This document shows, piece by piece, positions 12,631 through 25,328 of a DNA stretch of 64,000 nt (the first letter of the stretch is position 1; the number at the start of each line of letters is the position of its first letter). The translations under genes and the position numbers were made by a program. The notes under the pieces were generated by a model. That model did no database searches. It saw only the letters and a list, made by a program, of their open reading frames with translations, and was not told the DNA's origin. This stretch comes from Haemonchus contortus (lineage: Eukaryota; Nematoda; Chromadorea; Rhabditida; Trichostrongylidae). Where the stretch lies: contig LS997565.1 in the NCBI GenBank assembly GCA_000469685.2, positions 41,131,166 to 41,195,165 of the forward strand. The letters are read 5' to 3'.

Positions 12631-14885
12631 TGACGTTATCATTTTAGCCCCGATAGCATCGATGGTAACATTGTTTGCAGCATAGTGTAGCATTGTTTTT
12701 ATTATGAATATCAATATTATTATGTTATCTTGCATGAATTTTAATATATTATTTTGTTTTCATTATTATTAATGTTGTTTTTCATAATTATTAATGTTGT
12801 AATGATTCAGAATGATCTCAAGCCGTACAGAAAAAAGCTATTTCATTCGACCAAAGTGAAGCAATTTGAGCGTGAGTTTTCAGCCACTGTTTGTTTTTTC
12901 GTTCCATGCAGTCTTCTAAAAAAATCGGAGAACTCGGGAGTTTTCCCGAACCGGTCATATTGTGCACCTGTGAACTGTTGGTAAACGAAGATGGGGCATC
13001 AATTGAAACGTGCTACGAATTTTTCACCAATGAACGCATCAAATGGAATTTCGTCAGTAAAAGTGGGTTGGTACAAGTTAAAAAGACCAGAAATCGGACC
13101 CAAGGTCGAACTTCAGGGACTTCAGTGAAAGTACGCGTGCTTCACTGGTTTGATAGAATTTTAATTCGAGAATCAATCTGCTAGGCAAGATGGTGTTAGT
13201 GACGTCATTTTGCATGGAATTGTCGCTGATCGCAAAGAACTTTTCTTAGACAAAGTTTACATCATGGAAGCAAAGGTTTTGTGATAAGGATATGACCTCT
13301 AACACCTATGCATGTGGTCTTTTTGATTCGCGCATATCATTGACAGCTTGAGTATCATTTGTCATCGGAGGCAGAATCACTTATTGCACCTTTCGGATGA
13401 TCTTTCATCGGTGATATGGTCGACGTAGATGGGCTGGAGCGTCCAAAGTTTGTCTACAAAAGAGTTCTTTCAGAAAGTCACCTTGGACCGAATTGAAATT
13501 TACCTGGAACTGCCTTGAAATTTATGCTGTAGGTAGTACTTTTTGATAAATTCTACTTCCGAAAAAGATGAGAAATGGCGTGGATGCTGTGGTAGATAGG
13601 GAGTAGCTGACTTATGAGAGCTAAAAACCCATATACTTCCACGGGAGAAAAAAGGCCCCTCTGTGGGTAACCTACTGAGCAAAAATGTTTTTTTAATGAT
13701 ATGATATGATGAGACTCTAGTGGAGCCAATTTTCCGAACTCGACGGGCCGCACTGCTTTCCCATGAATTTCGACCAAGAAGCAGTGTTGGGGAGTAGAGT
13801 CGAAATCCGGTCAACAGCTGAGGTACCTGTCTGAGTTGTAGTTCTCGTTTTTTTCGCTCAGTTTCACTAGGCGTTACTTCCCACTTTGTTTATTCAGGTG
13901 TTTGTTTTGAATTTCACTTGAGAGTAATATTTGGTGTAATCCGTATACTACTGACTTCATGTCTGAGGTGAAGCACCTGCTAGGAGCGCCACAAGAAGTT
14001 TAGAACCTGCAGGAGATAGTTATAAATGGCCATAATAACCTCAGAATCAAATCATTGGTTCGAAGATACTCGTTCTTTAGCACTTCCAAAAGTAATCGTG
14101 AGTGTAGAGGCATTATGAGGCTCCGAAAATATTGTGTTTTTTGGAAATCATCCTCAATCACCCAAGGAACTTAAAGCTGAAGTCAATTACTCGGCGTATA
14201 CTGTCCTTAGTTGACGTCGCACTCCTTCATACTTTCTTTCAAAAGTCATTTATCTTGCTCACTTATGCCCAACATGAAATGGTCGTTTTTTGTCGCTTGG
14301 CGAATGTTCCTTAGTGAAGTTCACCTTTATGGTGCACCCAATGCCGTCTTCCCATACCGACGGTTACGGTTCTCGTTGTATGTCGTACGTATTCTCAAGA
14401 CTTTCACCGTTATTTTCCACAATCGATCAAATGCACTTTACGATTAATTCATCGATCAGTGGCTGGTTTTCGTTTTGAACTGATTTCATCCTTTCTTTCA
14501 GTAGGTAATGACCGATACTGATCAAAATCCGAAGTCTTCCTTTCAATCGTTATCTTTGCTCTTTAATTGGAGTCTGCTTGACGTTTGCTCCCTAAATTGT
14601 TAAGGAAGGTCATGTTCAGTGATCCATATTGGGCTGATACTAACAATCAGTTAGTTGAGCATCACTTTTGATGCTCTAAAGTCATTTCAACGCTGATATA
14701 AGGCTAAACCTTCCCTCTTTTTCGGATACCAGGATGATTTTTGACATTTGTAGAAGTGATTATTGCCTATCCCTACCCTATCTTTCCGTTCCCACTGTCT
14801 GCTGTATGATCGAAAAACAATTTGAATTCTTTTCGGAATTTCGGAGGATGACGGGCACTAGCAATTGGAAATTCGAGCATCACTA
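12631..14885. other. Gene-poor interval with one doubtful ORF
   Basis: An open frame at about 12900-13184 is preceded by an acceptor-like CATGCAG. The only nearby donor (GTGAGT, near 12870) has an incompatible phase, so no gene is called. Nothing else is recognised. Confidence 0.3.
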
Positions 14886-14891
14886 AGGAAC

Positions 14892-15136
14892 GGTAGGAAC
14901 GGTTCTGCGTAATCGATCCGCCGCACGCGGCTGTCGCGGACCATTTGCCTCGTTATATCAGTTCTAGGATTCTTCATACAGCTCAATCGCTATGAGATTA
15001 TCACTTTTGGCATGATCCTACTGTTGGTTCTTTTGTTCCTGTATTTCTTACTTGCTGCTGCACTCTGCCACATTCCTTCGCGCGCGACGTCTCTCTCGTC
15101 GCGACGCGACAGCTTCGTTCCTACTGCACCACACCA
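14892..15136 (-). mobile_element. MITE family C, copy 1
   Basis: The imperfect terminal inverted repeats are GTAGGAACGGTT at the left and CGTTCCTACTGCACC at the right. The interior matches the copies at 22051-22302 and 35126-35380 in reverse orientation: CCGCACGCGGCTGTCGCGGA, CTTCATACAGCTCAATCG and CCTTCGCGCGCGACG. It is non-coding, about 245 bp. Confidence 0.85.
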
Positions 15137-15139
15137 CTC

Positions 15140-16752
15140 AAGTGGACTCAGGAGACTTTTCCGAGCGACATGAAGTGACTGTAAAGGAAAAGCTATGAAT
15201 GGCTCGAAGTTCACGACAGTTAGTGAAAATGAATGTGTAAAAATACAATTTCAAGATCACTCTACTGGTTCATCTATGAATTTGTTTTTATGTAATTTTT
15301 ACAGTTATGAACACTTTATGACACCCACATAAGGGATCGTACGTGGGTTCACCACCATAAGCATAGTCTCGATTACTTTTTGCCGCTCATAGTCGCTTCT
15401 TGTCCCCCATTCTACGGTCTCGTTACGCGCCTGATCACTGCCCTCCTGTCTTGTTTTGCCGTCGAGCATGGTCCGTTTTTTGCATTTTTCGTAGCTACCA
15501 ATTCTCCTACCCATGTCCAATGTCACTTGAAGTTCCTGTCGCCTGATGTCGCTCTTTGTCAATAGTCTTTGCTAACTCTTTCACTTTATGTCGCTTCTTC
15601 TAAGCACAATATCGAAGTCATTTGATGTTGCTCGCTGTCGCCTTTTGTCGCTTGCGGTCACTGCATGTTGTTCGTTGTCGCCTACAGTATTCAGTGTAAT
15701 CATTCAAAACGAATTACTTATGATGACACAAAATTGGCAGAACCTGATGGATAATATGTCATGAATTATGATCAGCAACAACTTCCTTGTTCACAACAAC
15801 CCTTGCAACGTTGGTGGTCACGAGTCGCTTAGTTCGTATCAATTGGATTTTTAATCTTTTGGTCTTTCATTCATCAATGTTATGTTGAGGGGTACCGTTG
15901 AAAAAGTTATAATCGGCAAGTAGGGAATGACGCAACTCAAGGAACACACCCAGTCTACTGAATGAAAACCAGTTCTTCCTAGGTAATCATATGAATTTCA
16001 GAAGAATTGATCATAATGACCTTGTCGACGCCCTCGACGGGTTTTTTTCTGCTCAATTACTTTATTTTCCTTCTGATACCTTCCTATCCAAGACCTGAGA
16101 GGGAACTCAAATCTCTTTCGTCTCCTGCTTCACTTTTGGGCAAAGAAATGGTAACGGTTGTGGCCGCCTCTGCCACTAGTAACCAAAGGATCGAATTCGG
16201 TACCCATCCCGACCATCTAGGGTTTCCATCTCTTCAGGTATTCGAGGTATTCGAGTGATTAAGAAAATCCCCCTTGAAAAAAATCAAACAGTTCTAATGC
16301 TGCCATGCTGCTGTATCAAAGATGGCGTGAGCTGAGATAGCAGTCATTGATAACGATGATAAATGGTGGTTAATCGGTCAACGATATGCGTGAAGCAAAA
16401 AACTGGAAATAGTAGCACATGGTGATGAGGAAATGTCACGTCATTGTTTCCCTTCAAGACCCGCCCAAGAGAAATTCGACCCGGGAACTAAAGCAATACA
16501 ATCACCTGTAGCCGTCAACCAGTGATACCGACTCTCTAAGCTGTCGTTAGATTGTTTCGCAGATGATGGATCCTTATTCCCGTCGAACCAGCAGGGTCCG
16601 GACAAAATGTGACGGTAGGGGAACTTGTATTGATAATGTAAACATAGGTATCAATGAAATGGCTCCGAATTAACAATAACATCAGTGGTTACCGTCCAAG
16701 TGCAAGCAACAGGGACATGTGACTCTCTAATTTTTTATTTTCCTTCTTTTAG
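15140..16752. other. Upstream of TWK gene 1; first exon expected here, not identified
   Basis: The + strand channel gene lacks its start codon, so a phase-1 first exon should lie somewhere upstream. An ORF at 16016-16258 follows an acceptor (TTTCAG near 16000) and begins like a signal peptide (MTLSTPSTGFFLLNYFIFLL). Its possible donor is in the wrong phase, so it is not joined. Around 15540-15690 there are loose TGTCGCTT-type repeats. Confidence 0.3.
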
Positions 16753-19700
16753 ACATCAGTGAAGAGGTTGAAGGTTGTACATCACACTCACCAATGCCCC
16801 CTACTTGCGACGAATCCGTAAGCCCTACCACTTCCGGGTCAGCTGTCGTCGAAGATAAGGTTCTAGATCAAAACAAAGGTGAGTAGGAGTTTTTGGTTGT
16901 TTATGCTTAATTTTTGTTTTTTTTTTGAAATTCTCCTTCGGCAATTTGAATGCTTTTGTTGTGACCTGTACCCATTGTACCAGACGGAGCCTGAAGCCCA
17001 AGTTCCTTTGGGGTTGACCAGCTGCAGCGAATAATCCTCTTCCCTTCTCTAACACTTCCTTCGGCTCTGATCGCATCGAATTTGCTAAATTTTTTGCATC
17101 CATGACTTTGTGTATGTTTCATGGCAAAAGTAATAGTTAGGTAGTCGATGTCAATCGATCCCTTAGGTTGCGCCATGTATTGAGCTTCCATTTTCAGTCG
17201 TGGAGTCAATTCCAACACCTGATAGGCATTGGTGAAGACATTAGGTGATACCTTCTCAAATTAATCGTTGACTTCTTCCTCCAATTCTTCCTACAAATGT
17301 GGACCAGTAAGATTTACATGGACACATGATCAGAATGACTAGCATGGAGCCTGATCCAAGTATTATTGAGCGCCTCCCGGTTCCCCTGTGGGAGAAAACG
17401 ATAAGGATACGATGGACAAAAGCTGGCTCAACAAACACTTTTCTCTGAAATGAAATTTACAGCGAATTTAGTTCTCTAATGACCTTCGTATTCAGATACT
17501 GACGACGAAATCGAATGTGCCAGAGGAGCAGAAGTGCAGAACTCGCCTGAAATAGAGAGTGAACCTGTGGAGTTACCGAAGAGGTAGGTCTCACATAAAT
17601 TTTTTAGGTATACATAAAAACAGTTTACCTTGGCCTCAAACTGATCTCTCAAAACAACTCTAAACAAATTTTTTCTAATGAATCATTGGGAATGTCGCGT
17701 CTTAGTCGGATTCCGGAGGCGATATCAAATGTCTTATGTCTGGTGTAATTTTCATCCTTTTCTTCATTCAAGGGTTTTTGCAAGGAGCATATCAGAATGT
17801 GAAGGAGCAGCTGATGATAGCCAACGTTCAATACTACGAAATCCACAAGTGACAGAGATCCGTTCAATTTTGGAGAAACGTCAGTCATTTGACTTACCAG
17901 CTGAAGGACGACCTTCTGTCAATGCCGGTTCTGAACAGGACGTCATCGAACGTTATTATCAACGGAATCAGGCAACAATTAATAGTGAGTGTTGATTTCT
18001 TCAATCTATAGAGCTATAGCTCAGGGAATTAGAGAGTATTCAGGGTTTCTGACCATGAAAGAAATTTTTGCAGTCCCGTTCGTAAAATTAACTAGGCTGG
18101 ACCAATCATTTCCGATCATTCAGTTGTGATCAATCGATAATTCAGGTCTTCAAAGTCGAGCACTCGAACCAGTCCGTCGTACACGAGAAACCAGACATCC
18201 GGTCTCGTTGGCATCCAGACGAAGTGGACAGTCCGAAGTGGTCATGCCATCGCCAAAGGTTACCGAAAGGAAGAGTGGGTTCTTCCTGATTTCTAGCATC
18301 CTCCAGACCTAATGACTGTGGTAAAATTTTCGACGAACAGACATAGAAATGGCAAAAGCAACTCTGATAAAGTATCATGCCTTTATTGTATTATATATGG
18401 AAACGATTCCCGAATGAGTTCTTTAATCCGTCTGTGATCGCTTTACAACTAACGAAGGGCAACCATAAGAGAGTAGGAGCATCTTTTTGTCCTAAACGGC
18501 CTATGTACTTTGACGTATAGCTCCGTTTACAATCCCATTCCTATCAGAAAGGAGAATCAATGGCTTACGCCATACTTGACTAGTGAGCCTAGCGTCAACG
18601 AGTCAAGCGAGTGGCAATAGGTCTAGCATTTAGAGAAAAGAGAGATGCACGGCGCATCATAACCCCTCAACGTTACTGGATGAAGCATCTTATGCTTTCT
18701 ATTTTTCAGACTTTGCCAAGTCTTTCTACTGGGTGGCAGCGAATCACAAGAAGATCGGTTTCCGGCACATTTGTATGCTGCTGCTAGTGCTCATCTATAC
18801 CTTACTTGGAGCTTTACTCTTCTACCTCATCGAATCTGATTACGAAAGGAATGTGAGTAAGCCCTGCATTCTACTCAACTCGCGGATTCGATTTTGATTT
18901 TGGTGAACTGCCAGCCGGCATTCCAATATGAAATCATTAAAGGGGCCTACTTAGTTGATTGATAGTACTTCAAATACTTGGCGATTTCAGACCGTGGTGA
19001 TACGAAAGGACGCTCTTGACCGTACAATTTTTAAAATTGCAACAGAGATGACCAATAAAGTCAATGACCCCGATGAGACTGTCAACGTCACTATGATGGA
19101 GGACTACATCAAGGTCAGTTTCGAGTCAGATTTACCCAAAAGGTCAGTCCCGAGGCAGATTTACCCAAATAACATATCCAACAAGGTAATTTGGTGACAA
19201 TTTGGGATTTTCAGCTTGCATATGTTACACTACTACAACAGGAGTCTGCTTATAAAGGAAGTACGTTCTACAAGTCAGAAGATCCTGATAATAACTACAA
19301 GTGGACATTTGGCAGCGCATTTTTCTTTTCAATGAATGTCTACACAACAACTGGTTACGGTAATTCCTGAGTACTGACTTACCAAAGACTTTACTTAGGC
19401 ACTTTAACTTATGGGGCTACGTTAGGGGGTCTATTGGAAATCATCACACCACTGATTCTTTGGCCAATTTTGCCAATTTCGTCCCCGAATTCCAGGCTCC
19501 ATCGCACCTGAATCCATTGCCGGTAAATCATGTGTAATGGTTTATGGGTTTCTGTTTGTTCCATTGACTCTTGTCGTACTACGAGACCTCGGTCAATGGG
19601 CACTCGTCTACACCACGAAGATCTATGCCCGGTTGTTAATTATGTTTAGGTAAGCCTGAGCTGTTTGGAGCTCACCATACTTCTGGAAGCTGTTTCAATT

Positions 19701-22700
19701 CGTCCTACTTTGGAACATATATAGTAATATACTACTTTCAGGAGAGCACGTGGTTTTCAAGAAACTAAAGATGATGAATTAATTATGCTACCAATAAAAT
19801 TCTGCATGTCCTTAATGTTAGGTAAGTTTCCGAGCCACAATGTCGCTCTTTTTCTGGATACGCCATGCGTTTGGATCTTCAAAAATGCCAACTAAAACCA
19901 TCGTCACTTGAATGGTTCAGTATTATGAGCTTCAGAAAAGGTCGGAAAAAGGATCTGTACCATGGGAGGAGGTGTGGGAAGGGAGGGAACAAAGCACGTA
20001 AGGGGCTGAGTGAAGGGGAGAGGAGAGCAGAAGGTGGAGGGGGGGGGGGACGGGGTAATTGGGAATTCAGCCGTAGTAACGGCTCGGCACAAAATTGCTC
20101 GGAGAGGTTTTCTTGAAATCCTTTTCCGAGAGGGTCCTTCGCTTCTGCTCCTGATCAGCCCATGTTTTATCCCTCTACCCTAATAACACGACCGACCCTT
20201 TGCTGTGAAAAAAAGGGTACAACTGAAATCGATATTTTAGCAATTTCGAGTAGGTTTTGGTGATTATTTTCAAATTGTCTATACTGTTTAGCATATTTGT
20301 TGTTCGCCAGTCTTTTCATCTACGAGTATGATGCCCTATCTGGACCAGCTGGCTCGGGAATAGACTTTTTCCATTCGTTCTATTTCTCTTTCATATCAAT
20401 AACCACAATCGGTCTCGGAGATATCATGCCGAATAATGTTACGGTAAGCAAATATCTCATCTGTGTTAAGTAATAACGTATTTTTGCAACAAAATCATCA
20501 TTTTTATAAGTGTTTGCGCAGCTATGTAGCATAGGACCGCACAGTTTGCGATACATGTGACATAATTTTCGATGAATTTACTTTTCTATAAAGATTACTC
20601 AGGGCGGAGGTGGTGTAGTGGCGCACTATGTCACACGCTCGGTCAGGGGTTCGAATCCCGGATCGATGCCCGCTTAAGCCAACCAAGTCTTCCATCCCCC
20701 GCGGTCGGTGACTTGGTACCCGACTCGTCTGGGAGGATGAAAGCACTGATTTGTACATCGGCTGGCCACCGCAAGTCATTGTATAGGCCACATACACACT
20801 CATTACGCCACTACGATTCTGAATGATAGTCGAGTGCGGGGGCGAATCCCTCGGACAGGATTAAATAATGCCAAAAATTTTATCCTTTCTTATGAGGATT
20901 ACTGTATATCACCGCTTACTCTTATTTATTACATCTGAACCATTTACCTCCAAAAATTGAAATAACTCCAGTAATTCTCGTTTTGTTTGGCTGCTTTCAT
21001 AGTCTGCCGGCGTGCCACGAGGCAGTGCTACTCATTTTTCTATCAAGATCGCTTTTGACTCTCGATTTTATTGAAGTCTTCTTTACATTTCACGGAGAGG
21101 CGAAATTTCCAGAGTTTGATTCCCGAGTGAACTTTGGTATTCATTCCATTCGATATGAATTTATTTATTAGTTTGTTTTCAAGTTGTTTTTCTTTCAGTT
21201 TGCTCCGATTATTACTGTATTATTCTTCTTCGGTATGCCAATACTCAAAGTCGTCAACAGGAGCACATACATTTGTGTTGAGAATGGAGTGTTCGGTGAG
21301 GGCATCAGAATTGTTGAACTAGCTTTATTCAATGTTTTTGATTTTGTTTATCTGGCAGAAATCAGTCAGAATTCGAGAATTCATAGAATGATTCGATACC
21401 TTTTTAGGGACGTTGACCGTATGCGAAAATCGTTTGGACAGCTGTTGGACAGGCGTACAACATCAACCGAACGATAATGAGGTTTGCTGTCTGATGGATA
21501 GTTCTGAAAGACTGTGATTCTCTCCATAGCTCTAAGGATGTCACATTCAGGCTCAGCCCGTATCGCCTCGTCCATCTGTTCGAAGTCGGAGGAGTGAAAG
21601 TCAGGTTCGAGATGGTGAATCTTCTGACGAGGTATGTCATTCATTTCTTGGTTTGCAAATAGTTCAGAAGACGTTCCTTTCGTTTTCCCCACATGTTTTC
21701 GGCGAAAATCTTTCCGAACCGGGGTAACTGGGAATCTTGACACTTGCCTAACCACTACCTATCTTATGGGAGGAACTGAGACTGCAAATTCTGCACTCTG
21801 GGCTATCGGAAAGTTCTTAGGCGAGACATAGGGCAATGAAAAACCGAGCTGAGAGCAACCATCTGGGCCCACCTCAAACCATGAGAATATGGGGATGGTA
21901 GTAAGGACTCGGCATGTTAAGAAGAAGGTAAAATGAGAGGGTGAGAAAAACGTAAACGAAAATCGTAATGCTGGCATCTCCATTCCATAACTTTCGTCTA
22001 CTCAATACATCTATCCCCAGTCTCACCTTATTCAACTTAGCTGTGTAGAAGGGTTGTGGTACAGTAGGAACGAAATTGTCGCGTCGCGGCGAGAGGGACG
22101 TCGCGCGCGAAGGAATATAGCAGAATGCAACAGCAGGTAAAAAATACGGGATTGAAGGAACTATTAGTAGAATCGGCCTGAAATAAGGATCCCATATCGA
22201 CTGTGCTGTATGAAGAACACTACAGTTGCAGTAACGGCGAAGGAATGGTCCGCAACAGCCGCGTGCGGCCAATCGATTACAGAAAACCGTTCCTACTGCC
22301 CATTTCCTGTGTAGAAGAGGTCACGGTGAATGCGAATAGATACGGAAATTTACTCACTCGATGACAAATCCATGTTGTCCCAGTAGGGCCGAGTGGGTGT
22401 GGTGCAGTAGGAACGAAATTGTCGCGTCGCGGCAAAAGGGCGTCGCGCGCGAAGAGGAGTGTGTTTCCTACGCCCTTGAAAAATTACTCTTTTCTCTTGC
22501 TCACCAAGATGTTATTGGTTTGTTCACTGAGTGTTCTTTCTGACATGGCTTTACCCCACCCGTCCTGCTTTTTTATTAGGTGTACACTTCCTGCCACTTC
22601 GAGCTGGTTCCAATTTATTCCAATACTGCTTAAGCACCTGAATCTTTCGACATTTTTAGGAGTGTTTTCCATTTTTTCTGATTGCGGCCATTTTTTTTTT

Positions 22701-22901
22701 CAGGAGAACGAAAATGTTGAAAGAATGAACAATTTCACGATTCGCTCCATTGCAACGTTCATGCGATCGCATTCTGATGTTTACGGTGGAGATTTTGGCC
22801 GTGTAAATCTACGGCGAGGAGATCTTCTACCACACAATAACGACACCGTTCGTTCGACGTCATCAGCTACTCGTCACACAGAATCACAGGCACCTCGCTA
22901 A
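16753..22901 (+). CDS. Two-pore-domain (TWK/K2P) potassium channel, gene 1; 5' end missing
   Basis: Exons: 16753-16878, 17496-17583, 17773-17984, 18146-18274, 18710-18852, 18991-19113, 19215-19359, 19496-19649, 19742-19821, 20292-20443, 21199-21295, 21408-21481, 21551-21631, 22704-22901. That gives 599 residues, in phase throughout, and the first exon is phase 1 so the start is missing. The N-terminal cytoplasmic region is about 184 residues, acidic then basic. TM1 is in exon 5 (HICMLLLVLIYTLLGALLFY). An extracellular cap with NVT follows. Pore 1 is TTTGYG (exon 7) and TM2 is in exon 8. TM3 opens exon 10, pore 2 is TTIGLGD, and TM4 is in exon 11. The tail holds RSRRSES (possible kinase sites) and TIRSIATF with GRVNLRRGDL. 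It would carry background K+ current at the plasma membrane. The donor after exon 4 (GTGGGT) is weak but fixed by phase. A 12-nt alternative acceptor exists at exon 3. Confidence 0.95.
19961..20056 (+). repeat. G-rich tract in TWK gene 1 intron 9
   Basis: This is a purine tract with repeated GGG runs ending in a run of about 12 G. It is a low-complexity sequence that could fold as a G-quadruplex in the pre-mRNA. It lies in the intron 19822-20291. Confidence 0.7.
20593..20872 (+). mobile_element. tRNA-derived SINE copy 2 (family S), best preserved
   Basis: This copy carries an intact RNA polymerase III A box TGGTGTAGTGG (20611-20621) and B box GGTTCGAATCC (20648-20658), with tRNA-like spacing. 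A body of about 200 bp without tRNA resemblance follows: AAGCCAACCAAG, GACTCGTCTGGGAGGATGAAA, CGGCTGGCCACCG and CACTACGATTCTGAATG. It is inserted in the + orientation in the intron between TWK gene 1 exons 10 and 11. Five other copies lie in this window. Confidence 0.92.
22051..22302 (+). mobile_element. MITE family C, copy 2
   Basis: It starts GGGTTGTGGTACAGTAGGAA and ends CGTTCCTACTGCCC, so the ends are imperfect inverted repeats (CAGTAGGAACG). Interior landmarks are GTCGCGTCGCGG, ACGTCGCGCGCGAAGGAA, CTGTATGAAGAACAC and CCGCGTGCGGCC. It lies in the last intron of TWK gene 1 (21632-22703). Confidence 0.88.
22393..22470 (+). mobile_element. MITE family C, truncated copy
   Basis: Only the left terminus is present (GGGTGTGGTGCAGTAGGAAC, then the GTCGCGTCGCGG and GCGTCGCGCGCGAAG landmarks). 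It is about 90 bp from the full copy at 22051-22302, in the same intron. Confidence 0.8.
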
Positions 22902-24164
22902 TGCGCAGGTGTCACCTACCTTAACCCTTCGGAGGGTGCATCATAGCCTTCTTTACGAGTATTTATTTACCTTACACATGTTTGCACAGTATTTTTTGAT
23001 TGTAAACTTACTTTTGTGAATATTTCTAACACTACATTGATAACATGTAAGGGTTGGCATGGGGTGTCCTACGAGTTGTTCGGTGAGGGAAGGATCAGAA
23101 GAACAGGAGAGTTGCGACAGGAGGAATAGAAGGGGTCATCTAGAGGCTACCCGTTCTACTGAACGCTCCCTACTCTCTTTTGATGGGATCTTAGATGGCA
23201 TCGCCCACAATCTTAGCACCCTTTCAAAGCTAAGCCAGTTCGTATAAGTTCCAGTGGCCTGTGAGGTTTCGTTTTAAAAGGATTTCCCATAAGGATTGCT
23301 GATGAATTTCCCAGAGCCGAATCTGTGGGAATCACACATGATGCTACGATGATGAGCTCATGGCGGATGCTCTGTGGGAAGCTCATGATCCTCCGGGAAT
23401 GGTCGTCTGACCGTGCTCTTGAAAGTTAGCCCCTGCCCGAACTTTCCTCCAAATCTGATCCTTTTGTGTTCTGTATGGGAGATATGAATAATCGTCCCAA
23501 GGGGCCTAGTTCGTGGGCAGTATTCCTGCAAGATTCTCATCCCCTCATGAATTAATAAAATGTAAGATTTCTTTGTAAAAAAAGACATACGTAATGCTTA
23601 CGCTTGCATGAACACTAACGCTTATCGTCTAAATGTGTCGTCCAATTGATATGTTCATATTTTTTCAAAATGATTTGTCTTTTTTCCACTTTGTATGCAC
23701 ATAGTTATACTAAGCCTGATCATGACTGATACTGTAATTAAAAATTTATTTTTGTTACTTGTAATTTTTGAATTCTGTGAACAATCTGTGTCCCTGTGAT
23801 TATTACGGATTTACTTGTGAATTGTCAATGAGCTTATAAAGATTTTAACAGTACCTTCCAAATGTTCTACTGCAACGCTGAGCTTCCTTACAATACTATT
23901 TCCTCTTTGCGCCTGTTTGGCTGATTGGAAAACTTCAAGTGGTGAGCCTTGTCCTCCTATCAGCCCTGATGAGGTGGAATATGTTGTTAAGAAGTAGGGG
24001 AAGAAGGTCCGCGGAGATTTCGAGCAGTTGTCCAGCACAGGAGCGATGGTAGCGTTTCTGGTCTTTGCAGGCGTGATACTGTGGCTTTTTATCTTGACTA
24101 CTGATTGAAATGTGTGGTCTGCTGTGGGTGGGAGTCTAGGAGACATCAGTTTAGTTAGGAGTCG
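22902..24164. other. Shared 3' interval between the convergent TWK genes
   Basis: This is the 3' flank of TWK gene 1. There is no AATAAA in the first 300 bp. The first forward AATAAA is near 23552. A - strand ORF of 231 codons (23811-24506) runs into the neighbouring MITE. It has no start context or splice partners, and I do not accept it as a gene. Confidence 0.4.
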
Positions 24165-24673
24165 TTTAATGGCACTGTTCACGAAAAAGTGGTTTCGGAG
24201 ATTTGCACATGGTTTGAATTCGAAGCCCCCTCTGATACCATTTGTGCAGGAATGAGGGCGGAAAACGGCTGGATAGGGAACAATAAGGGCAGGAACAGTG
24301 GGGGACGGGAGGCCTCCGCCCCTCGCTAGGCTGACTACGAGTTCTAATTGTCCTTCACCACATTCGCACTGGAGCGAAGTTGGTGAAAAGTCGACAAGCT
24401 GGTAGGCAAATTGCCAGAGACGCGATGTGTTGTCTGCTATTGCAGACAACACATTGCGTCGCCTTCGTGCACTCGCCCAAACACTCCCTAACCGCCGTTC
24501 TTCCAATGTGAAACTCGTCCAACCCCCCTTTCCAGCTCTTTTTTTACTCTTTGTTATTATTTTTGTTCATCGTTTTTTGCGCTTTTTTCGCTGTTATCGC
24601 TTTATTATAGATTAGTTCTATCAACTCCCGTCAAAAAGGGTACCCTAACTTTTTCGTGAAAGGTGCCTTTAAA
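24165..24673. mobile_element. TIR element family A, copy 1
   Basis: The left end TTTAATGGCACTGTTCACGA and the right end TTCGTGAAAGGTGCCTTTAAA are inverted repeats of one another. About 509 bp, non-autonomous. It shares the sub-terminal motif GTGGTTTCGGAGATT with the copy at 38156. Inside is a perfect 13-bp hairpin (24425-24437 with 24442-24454). Confidence 0.82.
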
Positions 24674-25235
24674 GCGTCAAAGACAAGGAATACAAATGTG
24701 TTCTTGCATTGGCTTCCTCTACTGCCTTTATAAGGGCTAATGGGCAGACTGCCAATGTTTTCCTCTTCCACATTTCTCACCGCAATGAATGTTCACGCAG
24801 GAGCCCCGTACAGTTACATTCTGCTTGATAGTAAATCACCCACTATGAACCTCTCCTTGATTAACACCATCCCAAATTCCTAAGTCTTGTCGTGAGGCTT
24901 CATTTAAAAGCAAACTCGCAAGCTCCGCATTTGTCCGAGTTTTACGGTAATGTTACCGTAATCCGCTAGACTTCGCATTTTTTTCATCAATTTTTTTACC
25001 AGAGCTCACTACATGGGGCGGTGCATAAATGCACTAAGCACAAGACAACTAGCAAAGGATCGCTGTCCTTTTTAGTCAATGGCATCAACATAATACCTCC
25101 CTGAAGTGAGGGATAAACAAGCCTGAACATTGGTGCTGTTATGCTTAACCTGAGAGGAGGCGTTCCAGTGGTGCTGGAAACACTTCAGAAATCAAAATTA
25201 TCACATTTACTCATACAATATTAAATTCAACCGTT

Positions 25236-25241
25236 TTTATT
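25236..25241 (-). terminator. AATAAA polyadenylation signal of TWK gene 2
   Basis: AATAAA on the - strand lies about 88 nt past the stop codon of the - strand channel gene (stop at 25329-25331). Distance and sequence are right for its 3' end. Confidence 0.6.
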
Positions 25242-25328
25242 ACAGTATCGTGACACTCCATTGGAGACCTTCCACGCGTTCTTACGAGCAAGCTCATCTA
25301 TCCGAATGATTCCTATACGGTCTATAGG

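Noticed and set aside
12754..13184. Two adjacent + strand ORFs that might form a two-exon gene
   Set aside because: The donor after GAGC is phase 1 and the acceptor at CATGCAG needs phase 0. Joining them gives an immediate stop.
13500..13814. Overlapping - strand ORFs of 74 and 104 codons
   Set aside because: Two frames are open over the same bases with no splice support. Neither looks like a known domain.
21359..21477. Exon reading EISQNSRIHRMIRYLFRDVDRM to a stop as the main C-terminus of TWK gene 1
   Set aside because: The alternative acceptor at 21407 gives a product that aligns with TWK gene 2 and continues in phase into two further exons with the conserved tail. The short version is kept only as a possible isoform.
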